The notes: generated by a model not told the origin, from the sequence alone. Counted from the stretch's first letter, positions 16,910 through 25,908 are shown. The stretch is DNA of 50,240 nt from Ruminiclostridium sp. (GCA_017625405.1 JAGALB010000021.1:1-50240), one strand, 5' to 3'. Numbers and translations: made by a program.

Positions 16910-17575
16910 TTACATAAGTTTTTTCAGCTGGTTTTCGCTGCTCTTTATAAGGCTTAAAAGAGCAGGAGCCTGCTTCGGATAATCGGTTTCGATGGTCACC
17001 GTTGAAATTTCGGGAGCATCCTGTTCCGATTCCTTGATTGCAGCTGCGGCTGCACCTTCACCCAGTTCGGCGCCTGCGCTTGCCATACGGCAGGCAGATT
17101 CACTGCCGATTTCAAACATTGTATCACTGTTTTTCGCATTGGTACGGTAAATAATGCGGAAAACCTTGTAAACCGTAAAATTAAGAATATTTGTAACAGC
17201 ACCGTTCAGCTTTGAATTTCCGATTCTGGACAGAATACTGTATATAACCTCAATACTGTTTGTGAGCAGCTTTTTAGAGAGTGTAAGAGAAATATCCGCA
17301 CCGAAACGTGCCTTTTCATGTGACTGTGCATCGGGAATCTGACTTTCCATAATAACACTTCCCGTACTCATGGGAGAACGTCCCAGAAGATAGTCGGTAG
17401 AAACATTGTAATAATCTGCCGCCCTTACAAGGAAGTCAAGTCCGCATTCTCTCTTGCCCTTTTCGTAATGTGACAGAAGCGCCTGTGCTACACCAAGTGC
17501 GGCAGCTGCGTCCTTCTGGCTTATATGACGTTCTTTTCTCAGCAAAGACAGAATTCGGGGAAAATCATTATTCAT
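16910..17575 (-). CDS. XRE-family transcriptional regulator with a C-terminal domain of unknown role
   Basis: 221 residues. Residues 7-66 form a Cro/C1-type helix-turn-helix (SQKDAAAALGVAQALLSHYEKGKRECGLDFLVRAADYY, quoted in part). The remaining 150 residues are helical with no sensor family I recognise. ATG 17575 is used because AAAGGAG lies 8 bp upstream; an ATG six codons earlier overlaps that site. A good promoter (17622-17650) lies 50 bp upstream, with TGTCG repeats between its -10 box and the gene that could be its own operator. It is transcribed away from the divergent phosphatase-tex operon. Confidence 0.8.
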   Translation of the reverse strand: MNNDFPRILSLLRKERHISQKDAAAALGVAQALLSHYEKGKRECGLDFLVRAADYYNVSTDYLLGRSPMSTGSVIMESQIPDAQSHEKARFGADISLTLSKKLLTNSIEVIYSILSRIGNSKLNGAVTNILNFTVYKVFRIIYRTNAKNSDTMFEIGSESACRMASAGAELGEGAAAAAIKESEQDAPEISTVTIETDYPKQAPALLSLIKSSENQLKKLM

Positions 17576-17621
17576 CGCAGATACTCCTTTCATATATTGT
17601 CGAACAAATGTCGCATTGTAT

Positions 17622-17650
17622 ATTATATTAAATTTTTTCCGTATTGTAAA
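17622..17650 (-). promoter_or_regulatory. Sigma-A promoter of the XRE regulator
   Basis: Minus strand TTTACA, 17 bp, TATAAT. Downstream, two TGTCG elements lie in direct repeat within 17595-17612 (plus-strand reading), with a third on the minus strand near 17660: candidate operator sites for autoregulation. Confidence 0.7.
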
Positions 17651-17699
17651 GTGGCATTTTCGACAAAAATATATTGAAAGATTATATATAATATACTAA

Positions 17700-17756
17700 A
17701 AAACCGCTTTATTACCGCATTCCGAGGCATTTTTTTCACTTTCCCGAAGCGGTTTT
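17700..17756 (+). promoter_or_regulatory. Long-range hairpin in the leader of the phosphatase-tex operon
   Basis: Ten-base arms AAAACCGCTT (17700-17709) and AAGCGGTTTT (17747-17756) with 37 bases between, ending 22 bp before the start codon. An attenuator or a 5' stabiliser is possible; no known riboswitch motif is seen. Confidence 0.3.
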
Positions 17757-17778
17757 CAGATACAGAAAGGATGTAAAA

Positions 17779-18387
17779 ATGAAAAACTACACCATTTATC
17801 TTATCCGTCACGGCATAACACAGGGCAATCTCGAGGGAAGATATATCGGTCTTACCGACCTGCCGCTCTGTGACGAAGGCTACTATGCAATAAACCGTTA
17901 CGCTCATGACAGGCTTTACCCCAGCGTGCAGAAGGTTTATTCAAGCCCCCTGAAGCGCTGTCTTGAAACAGCGGATATCATTTATCCCGACCGCTATGTC
18001 AAGCAGATTGACAACATTGCGGAATGCGATTTCGGGGAATTCGAAGGCAAGACTCAGGAAGAGCTTGAGAACCTGCCCGAATATACCGAATGGCTTAAAG
18101 GCGGCTATGACGCAAAAGCTCCCGGCGGCGAAACCTTCGGTGAATTTACACTCCGCTGTCTTGACGGTCTGGAGGAAATCTTCAAGGATATGATGAAGGA
18201 CCAGGTTACAAAGGCGGCTGTCATCACCCACGGCGGTGTTATCATGAATCTGCTTTCAGGCTACGGTCTTCCCAAGGGCAGACCTGCGGATTTCGCCCTT
18301 AATCAGGGAGAATGCTGGCAGATAAACCTTTCTACCTATCTCTGGCAGAAGGGCCCTGTTTTTGAAATTATAGGAAGAATTATCTAA
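17779..18387 (+). CDS. Histidine phosphatase family protein (phosphoglycerate mutase-like)
   Basis: 202 residues. The catalytic signature LIRHGITQGN carries the phosphorylated His11; further conserved elements are SSPLKRCLETADI, ECDFGEFEG with the acid, and VITHGGVIMNLL with the second histidine. The pattern is close to the CobC/PhoE-type small-molecule phosphatases rather than true glycolytic mutases. The substrate is not determinable. AGAAAGGA lies upstream; tex follows after 14 bp. Confidence 0.88.
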   Translation: MKNYTIYLIRHGITQGNLEGRYIGLTDLPLCDEGYYAINRYAHDRLYPSVQKVYSSPLKRCLETADIIYPDRYVKQIDNIAECDFGEFEGKTQEELENLPEYTEWLKGGYDAKAPGGETFGEFTLRCLDGLEEIFKDMMKDQVTKAAVITHGGVIMNLLSGYGLPKGRPADFALNQGECWQINLSTYLWQKGPVFEIIGRII

Positions 18388-18401
18388 GGAAGGAAACTGC
18401 A

Positions 18402-20543
18402 ATGAACATTATCGAACAGCTCGCAGGCGAGCTTAAAATCAGAACAACACAGGCGGAAGCCGCTGTAAAGCTTATGGACGACGGCAATACAATCCCTTTT
18501 ATTGCGAGATACCGTAAGGAAGCTACCGGAGGTCTTGACGACCAGCTTTTACGTGAGCTTTTTGAAAGACTTACATACCTCAGAAACCTTGAAAAGCGCA
18601 AGGAGGAGGTTGCTGCTTCTATCGAAAGTCTGGAGCTTATGACCGATGAAATCCGTGATATGCTGGCAAAGGCGGTAACTCTCTCCGAGGTTGAGGATAT
18701 CTACCGTCCCTTCAAACCCAAGAAGAAGACCCGTGCAGGCATTGCAAAGGAAAAGGGCTTACAGCCTCTTGCAGACTTCATCATGGAGCAGACCTTAAAA
18801 GACCCCTATGCTGAAGCCGAGCAGTATGTTGATGAAGAAAAGAAGGTAATGTCCGTAGAGGAAGCTATTGCAGGCGCTTCGGATATTATTGCGGAAACAA
18901 TTTCCGATGACACAAGCCTCAGAAAGTCCCTGGGTGCTTTCTATGACCGTTCTGCCCTTATTGTTTCAAAGCAGGCAAAGGAAACGGAAGACAGCGTTTA
19001 CGAAAACTACTACGATTACAGCGAGGGCGCTGCAAAAATTCCTACTCACCGTATTTTAGCCATTGACAGAGGCGAGCGTGAGGAAATCCTGAAGGTCACT
19101 GTTGAAGTTGAAGAAGCAGACGCAATGAAGATTATTGAAAAGGCATTCGTCAAGGCAAAGAACACCAACGCAGACCTTGTGAAAACCGCAGCGGAAGACG
19201 CTTACAAGCGCCTTATCCACCCTTCTATCGAAAGACGTGTAAGAAACGACCTTACAGAAAAGGCCTGCACCGCAGCTATCCACGTATTCAGCGACAATCT
19301 CCGTCAGCTGCTTATGCAGCCTCCCGTAAAAGGCACGGTTACTCTTGGTCTTGACCCTGCATACCGTACAGGTTGTAAGATTGCTGTTGTTGACGACACA
19401 GGCAAGGTGCTTGATACGACGGTAGTTTACCCCACACCTCCCCAGAACAAGGTTGCGGAAGCTAAGGACAAGCTCAAAAAGCTTATTGCAAAGCACGGCG
19501 TTACCACTATCGCTATCGGCAACGGCACAGCCAGCCACGAAAGCGAATGCTTTGTAGCGGAAATGATAAAGGAAATTCCCACTCCGGTAAGCTACATGGT
19601 AGTTTCCGAAGCAGGCGCTTCCGTTTACTCCGCAAGTAAGCTTGCTGCCGAAGAATTCCCCGAATATGACGTTTCTCTCAGAAGTGCGGTTTCCATTGCA
19701 AGAAGATTACAGGACCCCCTGGCTGAGCTTGTAAAAATCGACCCCAAAGCTATCGGCGTAGGTCAGTATCAGCACGATATGCCCAAGAACCAGCTTTCCG
19801 ACGCTCTCGGCGGCGTAGTTGAAGGCTGTGTAAACAATGTAGGCGTTGACCTTAATACCGCTTCTTTCTCCTTACTCAGCTACGTTGCAGGTGTAAACTC
19901 CGCAGTTGCAAAGAATATCGTTGCATACCGTGAAGAAAACGGCGCATTCACCGAAAGAAAAGAGCTTCTTAAAGTCAGCAAGCTTGGTAAAAAGGCTTAC
20001 GAGCAGTGTGCAGGCTTCTTACGCGTACCCGACGGCAAGAATCCTCTCGACAACACAGGCGTTCACCCCGAAAGCTATGACGCTGTAAAGGAATTGCTGA
20101 AGCTCTGTGATATTGATATAAAGAAGACAAATGATTTCTCCGCCGTTTCCGAATATGTAAAGGCAAACGGTCTTAAAAAGACAGCTGACGCTCTCGGCAT
20201 CGGCGAACCTACTCTCGAAGATATCGTAAAGGAGCTTATGAAGCCCGGCCGTGACCCCAGAGATGAGCTTCCCAAGCCTCTCCTCAGAAGCGATGTAATG
20301 GATATGAACAGCCTTACAGAAGGCATGGAGCTTAAAGGCACAGTAAGAAACGTTATCGACTTCGGTGCATTCGTGGATATCGGCGTACACCAGGACGGTC
20401 TGGTTCATATTTCCGAGCTTTCCGACAAGTATGTAAAGCACCCTCTCGATGTAGTCAAGGTAGGCGATATCGTAAACGTAAGAGTACTGGGTGTTGACGT
20501 TAAGAAAAAGCGTATCTCCCTTACAATGAAAGGACTTAACTGA
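18402..20543 (+). CDS. tex: Tex-like RNA-binding transcription accessory protein
   Basis: 713 residues with the full Tex order: N-terminal helical region with IPFIARYRKEATGGLDD, YqgF/RNase H-like domain with LGLDPAYRTGCK (about 312-440), helix-hairpin-helix region (about 480-560), and C-terminal S1 domain (GTVRNVIDFGAFVDIGVHQD, about 645-712). Tex binds nucleic acid and influences transcription and gene expression. The YqgF part often lacks catalytic residues, so nuclease activity is not assumed. AAGGAAGG precedes the ATG; its stop overlaps the next start (TGATG). Confidence 0.94.
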   Translation: MNIIEQLAGELKIRTTQAEAAVKLMDDGNTIPFIARYRKEATGGLDDQLLRELFERLTYLRNLEKRKEEVAASIESLELMTDEIRDMLAKAVTLSEVEDIYRPFKPKKKTRAGIAKEKGLQPLADFIMEQTLKDPYAEAEQYVDEEKKVMSVEEAIAGASDIIAETISDDTSLRKSLGAFYDRSALIVSKQAKETEDSVYENYYDYSEGAAKIPTHRILAIDRGEREEILKVTVEVEEADAMKIIEKAFVKAKNTNADLVKTAAEDAYKRLIHPSIERRVRNDLTEKACTAAIHVFSDNLRQLLMQPPVKGTVTLGLDPAYRTGCKIAVVDDTGKVLDTTVVYPTPPQNKVAEAKDKLKKLIAKHGVTTIAIGNGTASHESECFVAEMIKEIPTPVSYMVVSEAGASVYSASKLAAEEFPEYDVSLRSAVSIARRLQDPLAELVKIDPKAIGVGQYQHDMPKNQLSDALGGVVEGCVNNVGVDLNTASFSLLSYVAGVNSAVAKNIVAYREENGAFTERKELLKVSKLGKKAYEQCAGFLRVPDGKNPLDNTGVHPESYDAVKELLKLCDIDIKKTNDFSAVSEYVKANGLKKTADALGIGEPTLEDIVKELMKPGRDPRDELPKPLLRSDVMDMNSLTEGMELKGTVRNVIDFGAFVDIGVHQDGLVHISELSDKYVKHPLDVVKVGDIVNVRVLGVDVKKKRISLTMKGLN

Positions 20544-21067
20544 TGACAGAATTCAGATATGAACGTAATAAGGAAACTATAAAGGATTATCTTAAAACCG
20601 TAATGTTCAGGGACAACACCGCTAACAAAGTGCTGCTCATTTCCCTTGCGGTATGTCTGATTGTGGTTGCGGCAGCAGGCGTGGTATATTCCGTTATCAC
20701 AGGCAGTATGGGTATGATTGCCATTACCGTTACAGCGGTTGTTCTCGCAGCTGTATATCCCGTTATCTTCATGGTTGTGATAAACCGCCTCACCGTAAAG
20801 CTGTCACAGGGCGGTGCGGCTGACGAAAAAGGCATTACAATCGGTGTATCCGAAAGCAATATTCTCCTTTTAAGAAACAACAACCCCTGCGGAAAAATAG
20901 AATGGAGCGAAATCACAGGAATACACGAAGGAAAATCCGGGCTTTATCTTATAGAAAAAGAAGGCTCGCTCATTATACTGGGTAAGGATTCGGTAGCATC
21001 CGGCACATATGACGAGGCCGCACAGGTTATCAGAATCAAAAAAGCAGCTCTGCCAAAGGAAGCGTAA
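20543..21067 (+). CDS. Two-TM membrane protein with a YcxB-like cytoplasmic domain
   Basis: 174 residues. Two membrane helices (about 27-48 and 55-80) are followed by a soluble domain of short strands with a YcxB-like pattern (SNILLLRNNNPCGKIEWSEI, ends before the lysine-rich tail). Its start overlaps the tex stop by one base, and its stop overlaps the queH start, so it is translationally linked in the operon. A similar two-TM plus YcxB-like arrangement is seen at 47921-48784. Function is unknown. Confidence 0.72.
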   Translation: MTEFRYERNKETIKDYLKTVMFRDNTANKVLLISLAVCLIVVAAAGVVYSVITGSMGMIAITVTAVVLAAVYPVIFMVVINRLTVKLSQGGAADEKGITIGVSESNILLLRNNNPCGKIEWSEITGIHEGKSGLYLIEKEGSLIILGKDSVASGTYDEAAQVIRIKKAALPKEA

Positions 21068-21678
21068 TGATAAACTATCAGAAAATCCTTGACAAGACAA
21101 TTGAACAGCACGTAAAAAACGGTGAAACTCCCACTCTGCTGCTCCACGCCTGCTGTGCTCCCTGCAGCAGTTATGTGCTGGAATATCTGTCGCAGTTTTT
21201 TGAAATAACCATATTCTACTATAACCCGAATATCACCGAAGAGCCTGAATACCGCAAGCGTGTGGCCGAAGAGCAAAGGCTGATTTCGGAACTGCCCGCA
21301 AAGAATAAAATCAGCTTTATTGAAGGGAAATACGACCCTGAACGCTTTTTTGAAATGGCAAAAGGCAAAGAGGATATTCCCGAGGGCGGCGCAAGATGCT
21401 TTGACTGCTACCGTCTTAGAATTGCGGAAACGGCGGATATTGCAAAGGAAAAGGGGTTTGATTATTTCACCACTACCCTTTCCATAAGTCCGCTGAAAAA
21501 CGCACAGAAGCTGAACGAAATCGGCGGCGAGGAAGCTGAAAGAGTCGGTATCCCCTATCTTTTCTCCGACTTCAAGAAGCGTGAAGGCTATAAGCGTTCA
21601 ATTCAGCTTTCGGCACAATATAATCTCTATCGGCAGAACTACTGCGGATGCATATACAGCAAAAAATCACTTACCTGA
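21067..21678 (+). CDS. queH: Epoxyqueuosine reductase QueH
   Basis: 203 residues. QueH performs the last step of queuosine tRNA modification, reducing epoxyqueuosine. Diagnostic cysteines are present: HACCAPCSSYVLEYL near residue 27, then CFDCYRLR and YCGC close to the C-terminus, plus FYYNPNI and STTLSISPLKN-type motifs. The start overlaps the upstream stop (TAATG). Unusually, the last nine sense codons form one arm of a large terminator hairpin and the stop codon sits in its loop. Confidence 0.92.
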   Translation: MINYQKILDKTIEQHVKNGETPTLLLHACCAPCSSYVLEYLSQFFEITIFYYNPNITEEPEYRKRVAEEQRLISELPAKNKISFIEGKYDPERFFEMAKGKEDIPEGGARCFDCYRLRIAETADIAKEKGFDYFTTTLSISPLKNAQKLNEIGGEEAERVGIPYLFSDFKKREGYKRSIQLSAQYNLYRQNYCGCIYSKKSLT

Positions 21679-21705
21679 AAGGGTAAGTGATTTTTTGCTG
21701 TATAT
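21652..21705. terminator. 24-bp bidirectional terminator with the queH stop codon in the loop
   Basis: Perfect 24-base inverted repeat (21652-21675 with 21682-21705) around the six-base loop TGAAAG, which contains the queH TGA. Six-base A and T runs within the arms serve as the U-tract for each direction. The convergent gene stops three bases beyond. Confidence 0.9.
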
Positions 21706-21707
21706 AA

Positions 21708-23147
21708 TTATTCCGTATTAACATTATAGTCCTTTTTATATCCGTGAGCGCCGAAGATCTGCCAGTTTCCTGTGCCAAGTCTTTGCATTATCATCTGTCT
21801 TTCAACAGCACATAATTCAGGGTCAGTGTCAACCGAGGTCATCAGTATAGGAGCGTAACGGTTGTAATTCGCCTGTTCGGGAGTCATACCCTTCATGTTT
21901 ATATAGATATCTCCCGTGAATGCAATGTGATTTGCGTAATCAATCAGCACTATCTCCCCGGGAAGATGACCGCCGTTGCCTTCGTAAACCTCAAAATGCA
22001 GATCGCCGAAATTGAAAAAGCCCGTCTGTACCAGCGGCATATTGCTGTCGCTTCTGCCCTTGTGCATAACCGTGATCTTTTCGGGAGACGGCGGAAAATA
22101 CCCCGTCACTATCTTGCATATATTGATATAAGGCTTGTGAAGCGGGTTCTGTTCTCTGTATCCATCCTCGCCGTTATACTCGGATATAAGACATTGCGCA
22201 CTGCCCTCACTTGCAATTATCTCGTCAAAAAGCGGCAGCAGACCACAGTGATCAACATCGGCATGAGTTATAAGTACAGTCTTCTTCACACTGTCATAAT
22301 TCGGCAGTACCTTGCGGAATATCTTTTCCATTTCCTGTTTGTAGCAAGCATATCCGCAATCAATAAACAGCGCCTCATCCTTATACTTTATAATAGCCGT
22401 ATTACTTCCGCAGGGCGGTTCTATAAGGATAATCTCTGTTTCATCGCTGACTCTGTGATTTGTTATACGGGGAAGAAAGTATTCTCCCTTGCAGGCGGTG
22501 AGTAGCTCGGCAAATCTGCCGATGCTATCAAAGGTACGATAGGGTGATAACCCCTGCTCATCAAGGGTCTGCATCGCAAGATTTGTATTTATAAGGAGTT
22601 TATCTCTCATTTCAGCGTCAAGTTCCGTTTTTTCTGCAATTTCAGATACGAAGCTGTTGTAAAAAATACTGTTATCAAATACTTTTTCCGTATGATTATA
22701 GTCTATCACCCTTACACGGCAGATTTTTTCCGCACTATCCATAAAACGGGAAATTTTTCCTGTATCATCTACAAACAATCCCATCTTGAAAAGCTGGTAA
22801 TCGGTGCCGTTTTCCTGGGAACTGATATAAGAAATATTGAAATCAAACTCGTCAATAAGTTCAAGAATCCTTGTAACACTACCGGGTTCATCCTTCAGGC
22901 GGAATTCTATCAGAACAATGCTTTTACTATCCTTTTCAGGCTGAAGATATCCTATTTCTGTAAGCACCAGGTCAGCTTTTTCAAGCTGCTCCTGCGTACC
23001 CTCTGCATCGATAAAAAGAGTGTGTGAATCTATCGCCTTGTTATAGCTGACTCTTGTAATATTTATACCCAGCTGTGCAAAACAACGGCTTGCCTTAAGA
23101 AAAGCGCCGATATGATTCGGCATTGTGGTTATATATGTTTTTTTCAC
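21708..23147 (-). CDS. ACT-ACT-metallo-beta-lactamase fusion protein
   Basis: 479 residues. Two tandem ACT domains (about 1-70 and 74-150; second with RLKDEPGSVTRILELIDEF) precede a linker helix region and a metallo-beta-lactamase fold (about 225-475) with the metal motif THADVDHCG and later NGGHLPGE and FTGDIY. ACT domains bind amino acids or other small ligands, so this looks like a ligand-regulated hydrolase or flavodiiron-like metal protein; the substrate is unknown. The start is GTG, preceded by TAGGAG nine bases upstream. It has its own promoter and converges on queH. Confidence 0.8.
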   Translation of the reverse strand: MKKTYITTMPNHIGAFLKASRCFAQLGINITRVSYNKAIDSHTLFIDAEGTQEQLEKADLVLTEIGYLQPEKDSKSIVLIEFRLKDEPGSVTRILELIDEFDFNISYISSQENGTDYQLFKMGLFVDDTGKISRFMDSAEKICRVRVIDYNHTEKVFDNSIFYNSFVSEIAEKTELDAEMRDKLLINTNLAMQTLDEQGLSPYRTFDSIGRFAELLTACKGEYFLPRITNHRVSDETEIILIEPPCGSNTAIIKYKDEALFIDCGYACYKQEMEKIFRKVLPNYDSVKKTVLITHADVDHCGLLPLFDEIIASEGSAQCLISEYNGEDGYREQNPLHKPYINICKIVTGYFPPSPEKITVMHKGRSDSNMPLVQTGFFNFGDLHFEVYEGNGGHLPGEIVLIDYANHIAFTGDIYINMKGMTPEQANYNRYAPILMTSVDTDPELCAVERQMIMQRLGTGNWQIFGAHGYKKDYNVNTE

Positions 23148-23178
23148 AGTTTTTCTCCTATTCGTTTTCTACACATAT

Positions 23179-23207
23179 ATTATACACCGCAATAACCTAA
23201 AAAGCAA
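23179..23207 (-). promoter_or_regulatory. Sigma-A promoter of the ACT-MBL gene
   Basis: Minus strand TTGCTT, 17 bp, TATAAT, about 30 bp before the GTG start. The rest of the 23148-23416 gap shows no further clear element. Confidence 0.7.
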
Positions 23208-23416
23208 TATTTTTCATCAGATTCTGCGGTAAATAATCTGACCTGTTTCCTACTGCTTTTACAAAATCAGCTGTCACAGTAAATCGTATGCCGCAGGTTG
23301 CCGACGAATAGCACAATCTTCTGTCGCAATTGCTTTTTTTATCCCGTTATTTTACGCTGGAAATACACGTATACGCCGTGATATACTTTAAAAAAAGCGA
23401 AAGGAACGGTAAAATC

Positions 23417-24229
23417 ATGGCAATTTTTCAGAAAAACACGGTAAATACACAGAACGCAGTCAACAGGGTTGTGGAAATTCCCATAAGCTCTATTTCTCCG
23501 AATCCTGCGCAGCCACGTGTCATTTTTGACGACTACGACCTGTCAAGACTGGCGGTAAGCATTCAGCAGAACGGTATTCTGCAGCCACTCACGGTAAGAA
23601 GACTTGAAAACGGGCTTACATACGAGCTTATCGCAGGAGAACGCAGACTCAGAGCCTGCAAGCTGCTCAATATGACCTATGTGCCCTGCATAATTATTGA
23701 AACAACCACAAAGGACAGCGCCGTGCTTGCGGTACTGGAGAATCTGCAGCGTGCGGATCTAAGCTTTATGGAGGAAGCCTATGCAATACGCAACCTCATC
23801 GACTACTACGGGCTTACTCAGGAGGAAACCGCCGCAAGACTGGGGGTTGCACAATCCACAATTGCAAATAAGCTGAGGCTGTTGAAGCTCAGCGATGAGG
23901 AAAAGGCTATGGTTGTGAAATTCAAGCTGAATGAACGTCAGGCAAGAGCGCTTTTAAAGCTTGATTCCCCAAAACGCAAAGCCGCCATAGATTATATCGC
24001 CGCAAATCAGCTGAATACCGTGCAGACTGACCGCTATGTAGAGGAGCTTATGACGGAAAAACCAAGACAGACCATTAAAAAGCGCTGGAATTTCCGTGCG
24101 GTAAATCTTTATATAAACACCTTCAACAAAACCATTGACGCTATGAAGGAGGCAGGCATCAACTGCGAGGCAAGCAAGAACCAGACCGATGAATTTATGG
24201 AGTATGTGGTTAAGATTCCTTTGAGATAA
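23417..24229 (+). CDS. ParB/Spo0J/Noc-family DNA-binding protein
   Basis: 270 residues. Order: N-terminal ParB/sulfiredoxin-like CTPase domain (EIPISSISPNPAQPR; IQQNGILQPLTVRR; ELIAGERRLRACK, with GERR as the CTP motif), a helix-turn-helix (LTQEETAARLGVAQSTIANKLRLLKLS), and a C-terminal dimerisation part. It begins at ATG 23417 after AAAGGAAC. No parA gene is adjacent, so it resembles a stand-alone Noc (nucleoid occlusion) protein as much as Spo0J. A palindromic repeat follows. Confidence 0.85.
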   Translation: MAIFQKNTVNTQNAVNRVVEIPISSISPNPAQPRVIFDDYDLSRLAVSIQQNGILQPLTVRRLENGLTYELIAGERRLRACKLLNMTYVPCIIIETTTKDSAVLAVLENLQRADLSFMEEAYAIRNLIDYYGLTQEETAARLGVAQSTIANKLRLLKLSDEEKAMVVKFKLNERQARALLKLDSPKRKAAIDYIAANQLNTVQTDRYVEELMTEKPRQTIKKRWNFRAVNLYINTFNKTIDAMKEAGINCEASKNQTDEFMEYVVKIPLR

Positions 24230-24268
24230 ACTTTGTACTCTGGCGGTTCATACAGGAGTTGTAAACAT

Positions 24269-24312
24269 TTATCGGGGGAAAGCCTTTCTGAAGAAAGGCT
24301 TTCCCCCGATAA
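24269..24312. repeat. Large palindromic repeat after the parB-like gene
   Basis: Perfect 21-base arms (24269-24289 and 24292-24312) with a two-base loop. No T-run follows on either strand. The palindrome and its flank GATAATACGTATAAA recur in diverged form at 46290-46345, so this is a dispersed repeat, possibly also ending transcription. Confidence 0.75.
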
Positions 24313-24342
24313 TACGTATAAATTTCTTTACTAAGAGGCTTT

Positions 24343-25311
24343 TTAATTGGTTGCTGCCGCAGAAGAACCAGCCGAGGCTGCGATAATAGCGCACATTGCT
24401 GCCTGCTGTGCCGCCACCATGGCAAGAGTGTTTGTTACCGCTGCAGTATCAGCTGCCGATTCGGAATAGCTGTTCATAACCAGCATTACTGCGTGCATAA
24501 GTCTTGTCTTCTTGTCATAGCCGAAGAAGCCGTAGCCGTCCTGCTCTGACAGGAATGTATCGACCTCTATGATTTCATCGGCTGCCGTTTCAATATCAAC
24601 AGGAAGCAGGGATAATGCCGCAAGGACTGACAGCTCATAGTGTTTGCTGTACTTTCTGCCACGGCTTTCAAGCAAAGCAAAAAGATCCTTGAACCGCTGA
24701 ATCTTTGCTTCCCTTTCTCCGTTCTCAAGAGCAAACATATGAGAAATGCTCTGCAGAACATTTGCATTAGAGGAAAGCTTTTTCATGGCGATGTAATACT
24801 CCTCCATATCAGCGATAAGCTCTTCGTCGCTCTTCTCCGAAAAGGCAAAGAGAACAGCAAAAGGAGTATCCTCTCCACTTGTAAGAAAAGGGTGCTTCTT
24901 TGACATGAGCTTGTAGATCCTTCTGCCTCTTTCGCCGATTGCATCAGCCTCAGAAACAGGTATCATATCCGCAAGCACGGTTGCTATATAGGCAAGATAG
25001 CCTGAGTTGCCGAAGTGTTTTTTAAGTATGTTATATATTTCAAGAATTTCCGCAAATTTTTCCTCGGGTTCTTCAGCAGAAGCAAGCTTTACAGCAACAG
25101 GTAATGCGGCATTTCCAGAAAATCCGGAAAAAACGCTTGTATTCTTTTCAATTATCTTCTTGCATGACTTCATTTTTTCCGCATCGGAATTTCCACGCAG
25201 TGTAAGCGCAGAAACAGGCATAATGTAGTGATTAGCCCATTTGAAAACCGACTGAAGCATATCACGGTCAGATATGAACTGATCGCATACTGACATTAAT
25301 TTTTCGTTCAT
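24343..25311 (-). CDS. DUF4003 family protein
   Basis: About 322 residues, mostly helical and soluble, with a low-complexity Ala/Ser tail (AAQQAAMCAIIAASAGSSAA). The pattern (GERGRRIYKLMSKKHPFLTS, YELSVLAALSLL, QDGYGFFGYDKKTRLMHAVML) is that of DUF4003, a family of unknown role in Firmicutes. The stop of the upstream kinase-like gene ends one base before ATG 25311, with GGTGAG as ribosome site; a GTG three codons earlier is an alternative. It ends the thiN operon. Confidence 0.75.
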   Translation of the reverse strand: MNEKLMSVCDQFISDRDMLQSVFKWANHYIMPVSALTLRGNSDAEKMKSCKKIIEKNTSVFSGFSGNAALPVAVKLASAEEPEEKFAEILEIYNILKKHFGNSGYLAYIATVLADMIPVSEADAIGERGRRIYKLMSKKHPFLTSGEDTPFAVLFAFSEKSDEELIADMEEYYIAMKKLSSNANVLQSISHMFALENGEREAKIQRFKDLFALLESRGRKYSKHYELSVLAALSLLPVDIETAADEIIEVDTFLSEQDGYGFFGYDKKTRLMHAVMLVMNSYSESAADTAAVTNTLAMVAAQQAAMCAIIAASAGSSAAATN

Positions 25312-25312
25312 T

Positions 25313-25903
25313 TTACTCACCCTGCTTAGCCTTTACATAGTCAACAATGATTTTAACCGCATTGTCAACGCCGATGTCGGAATTTACCGAAAGGTCATAG
25401 GTCTGAGCCTTTCCCCAGCTGTCATCCGCAAAATAATTGTAATAAGCCACTCTGCTCTTATCCTTTTTCTTTACATGAGTAGCGTAATTGTCAGCCTGTT
25501 CGCCGTATTCGTCCTTTACACGTGCGGCACGGCTTTCAAGAGGCGCATGGATAAAGATATTTATGACATCTTCCTTTCCACGAAGTACATAGTCCGCACA
25601 GCGTCCTACAATTACACAGCTTTCCTTGGAATGAAGATCCTTTATCACTCTTGACTGAGCAATAAAAATCATATCGGATGCAGGAAGAATCTGACTGCCC
25701 ATATACAAATGATATAAAAGGCTCTGGGTCTTTTTCTGGTCATTCTGACGTACAAATTCCTCGGTATAGCCGCTTTCCTTTGCAACAAGGGATAAAAGCT
25801 CACCGTCGTAGAAATTTATGCCCAGTGCTTCGGCAAGCTTTTTGCCGATAATACGTCCGCCTGAGCCGTATTCTCTGGAAATTGTGATAACAGTCTTTTT
25901 CAT
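25313..25903 (-). CDS. Cytidylate kinase-like family protein
   Basis: 196 residues. The N-terminus ITISREYGSGGRIIGKKLAE contains a P-loop variant typical of the cytidylate_kin2 family; IVGRCADYVL and a lid region with DKSRVAYYNYF follow. Family members are related to CMP kinase, but their real phosphoryl acceptor is often not known. ATG 25903 is used, with AAAGGA ten bases upstream; a TTG three codons earlier is also in frame. It lies five bases after the thiN stop. Confidence 0.8.
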   Translation of the reverse strand: MKKTVITISREYGSGGRIIGKKLAEALGINFYDGELLSLVAKESGYTEEFVRQNDQKKTQSLLYHLYMGSQILPASDMIFIAQSRVIKDLHSKESCVIVGRCADYVLRGKEDVINIFIHAPLESRAARVKDEYGEQADNYATHVKKKDKSRVAYYNYFADDSWGKAQTYDLSVNSDIGVDNAVKIIVDYVKAKQGE

Positions 25904-25908
25904 AAGAA

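Noticed and set aside
17645-17692. A second promoter for the phosphatase-tex operon around TCGACA and TATAAT
   Set aside because: Spacing to the best -10 is 21 bp; alternatives are in AT-rich sequence and cannot be chosen by eye.
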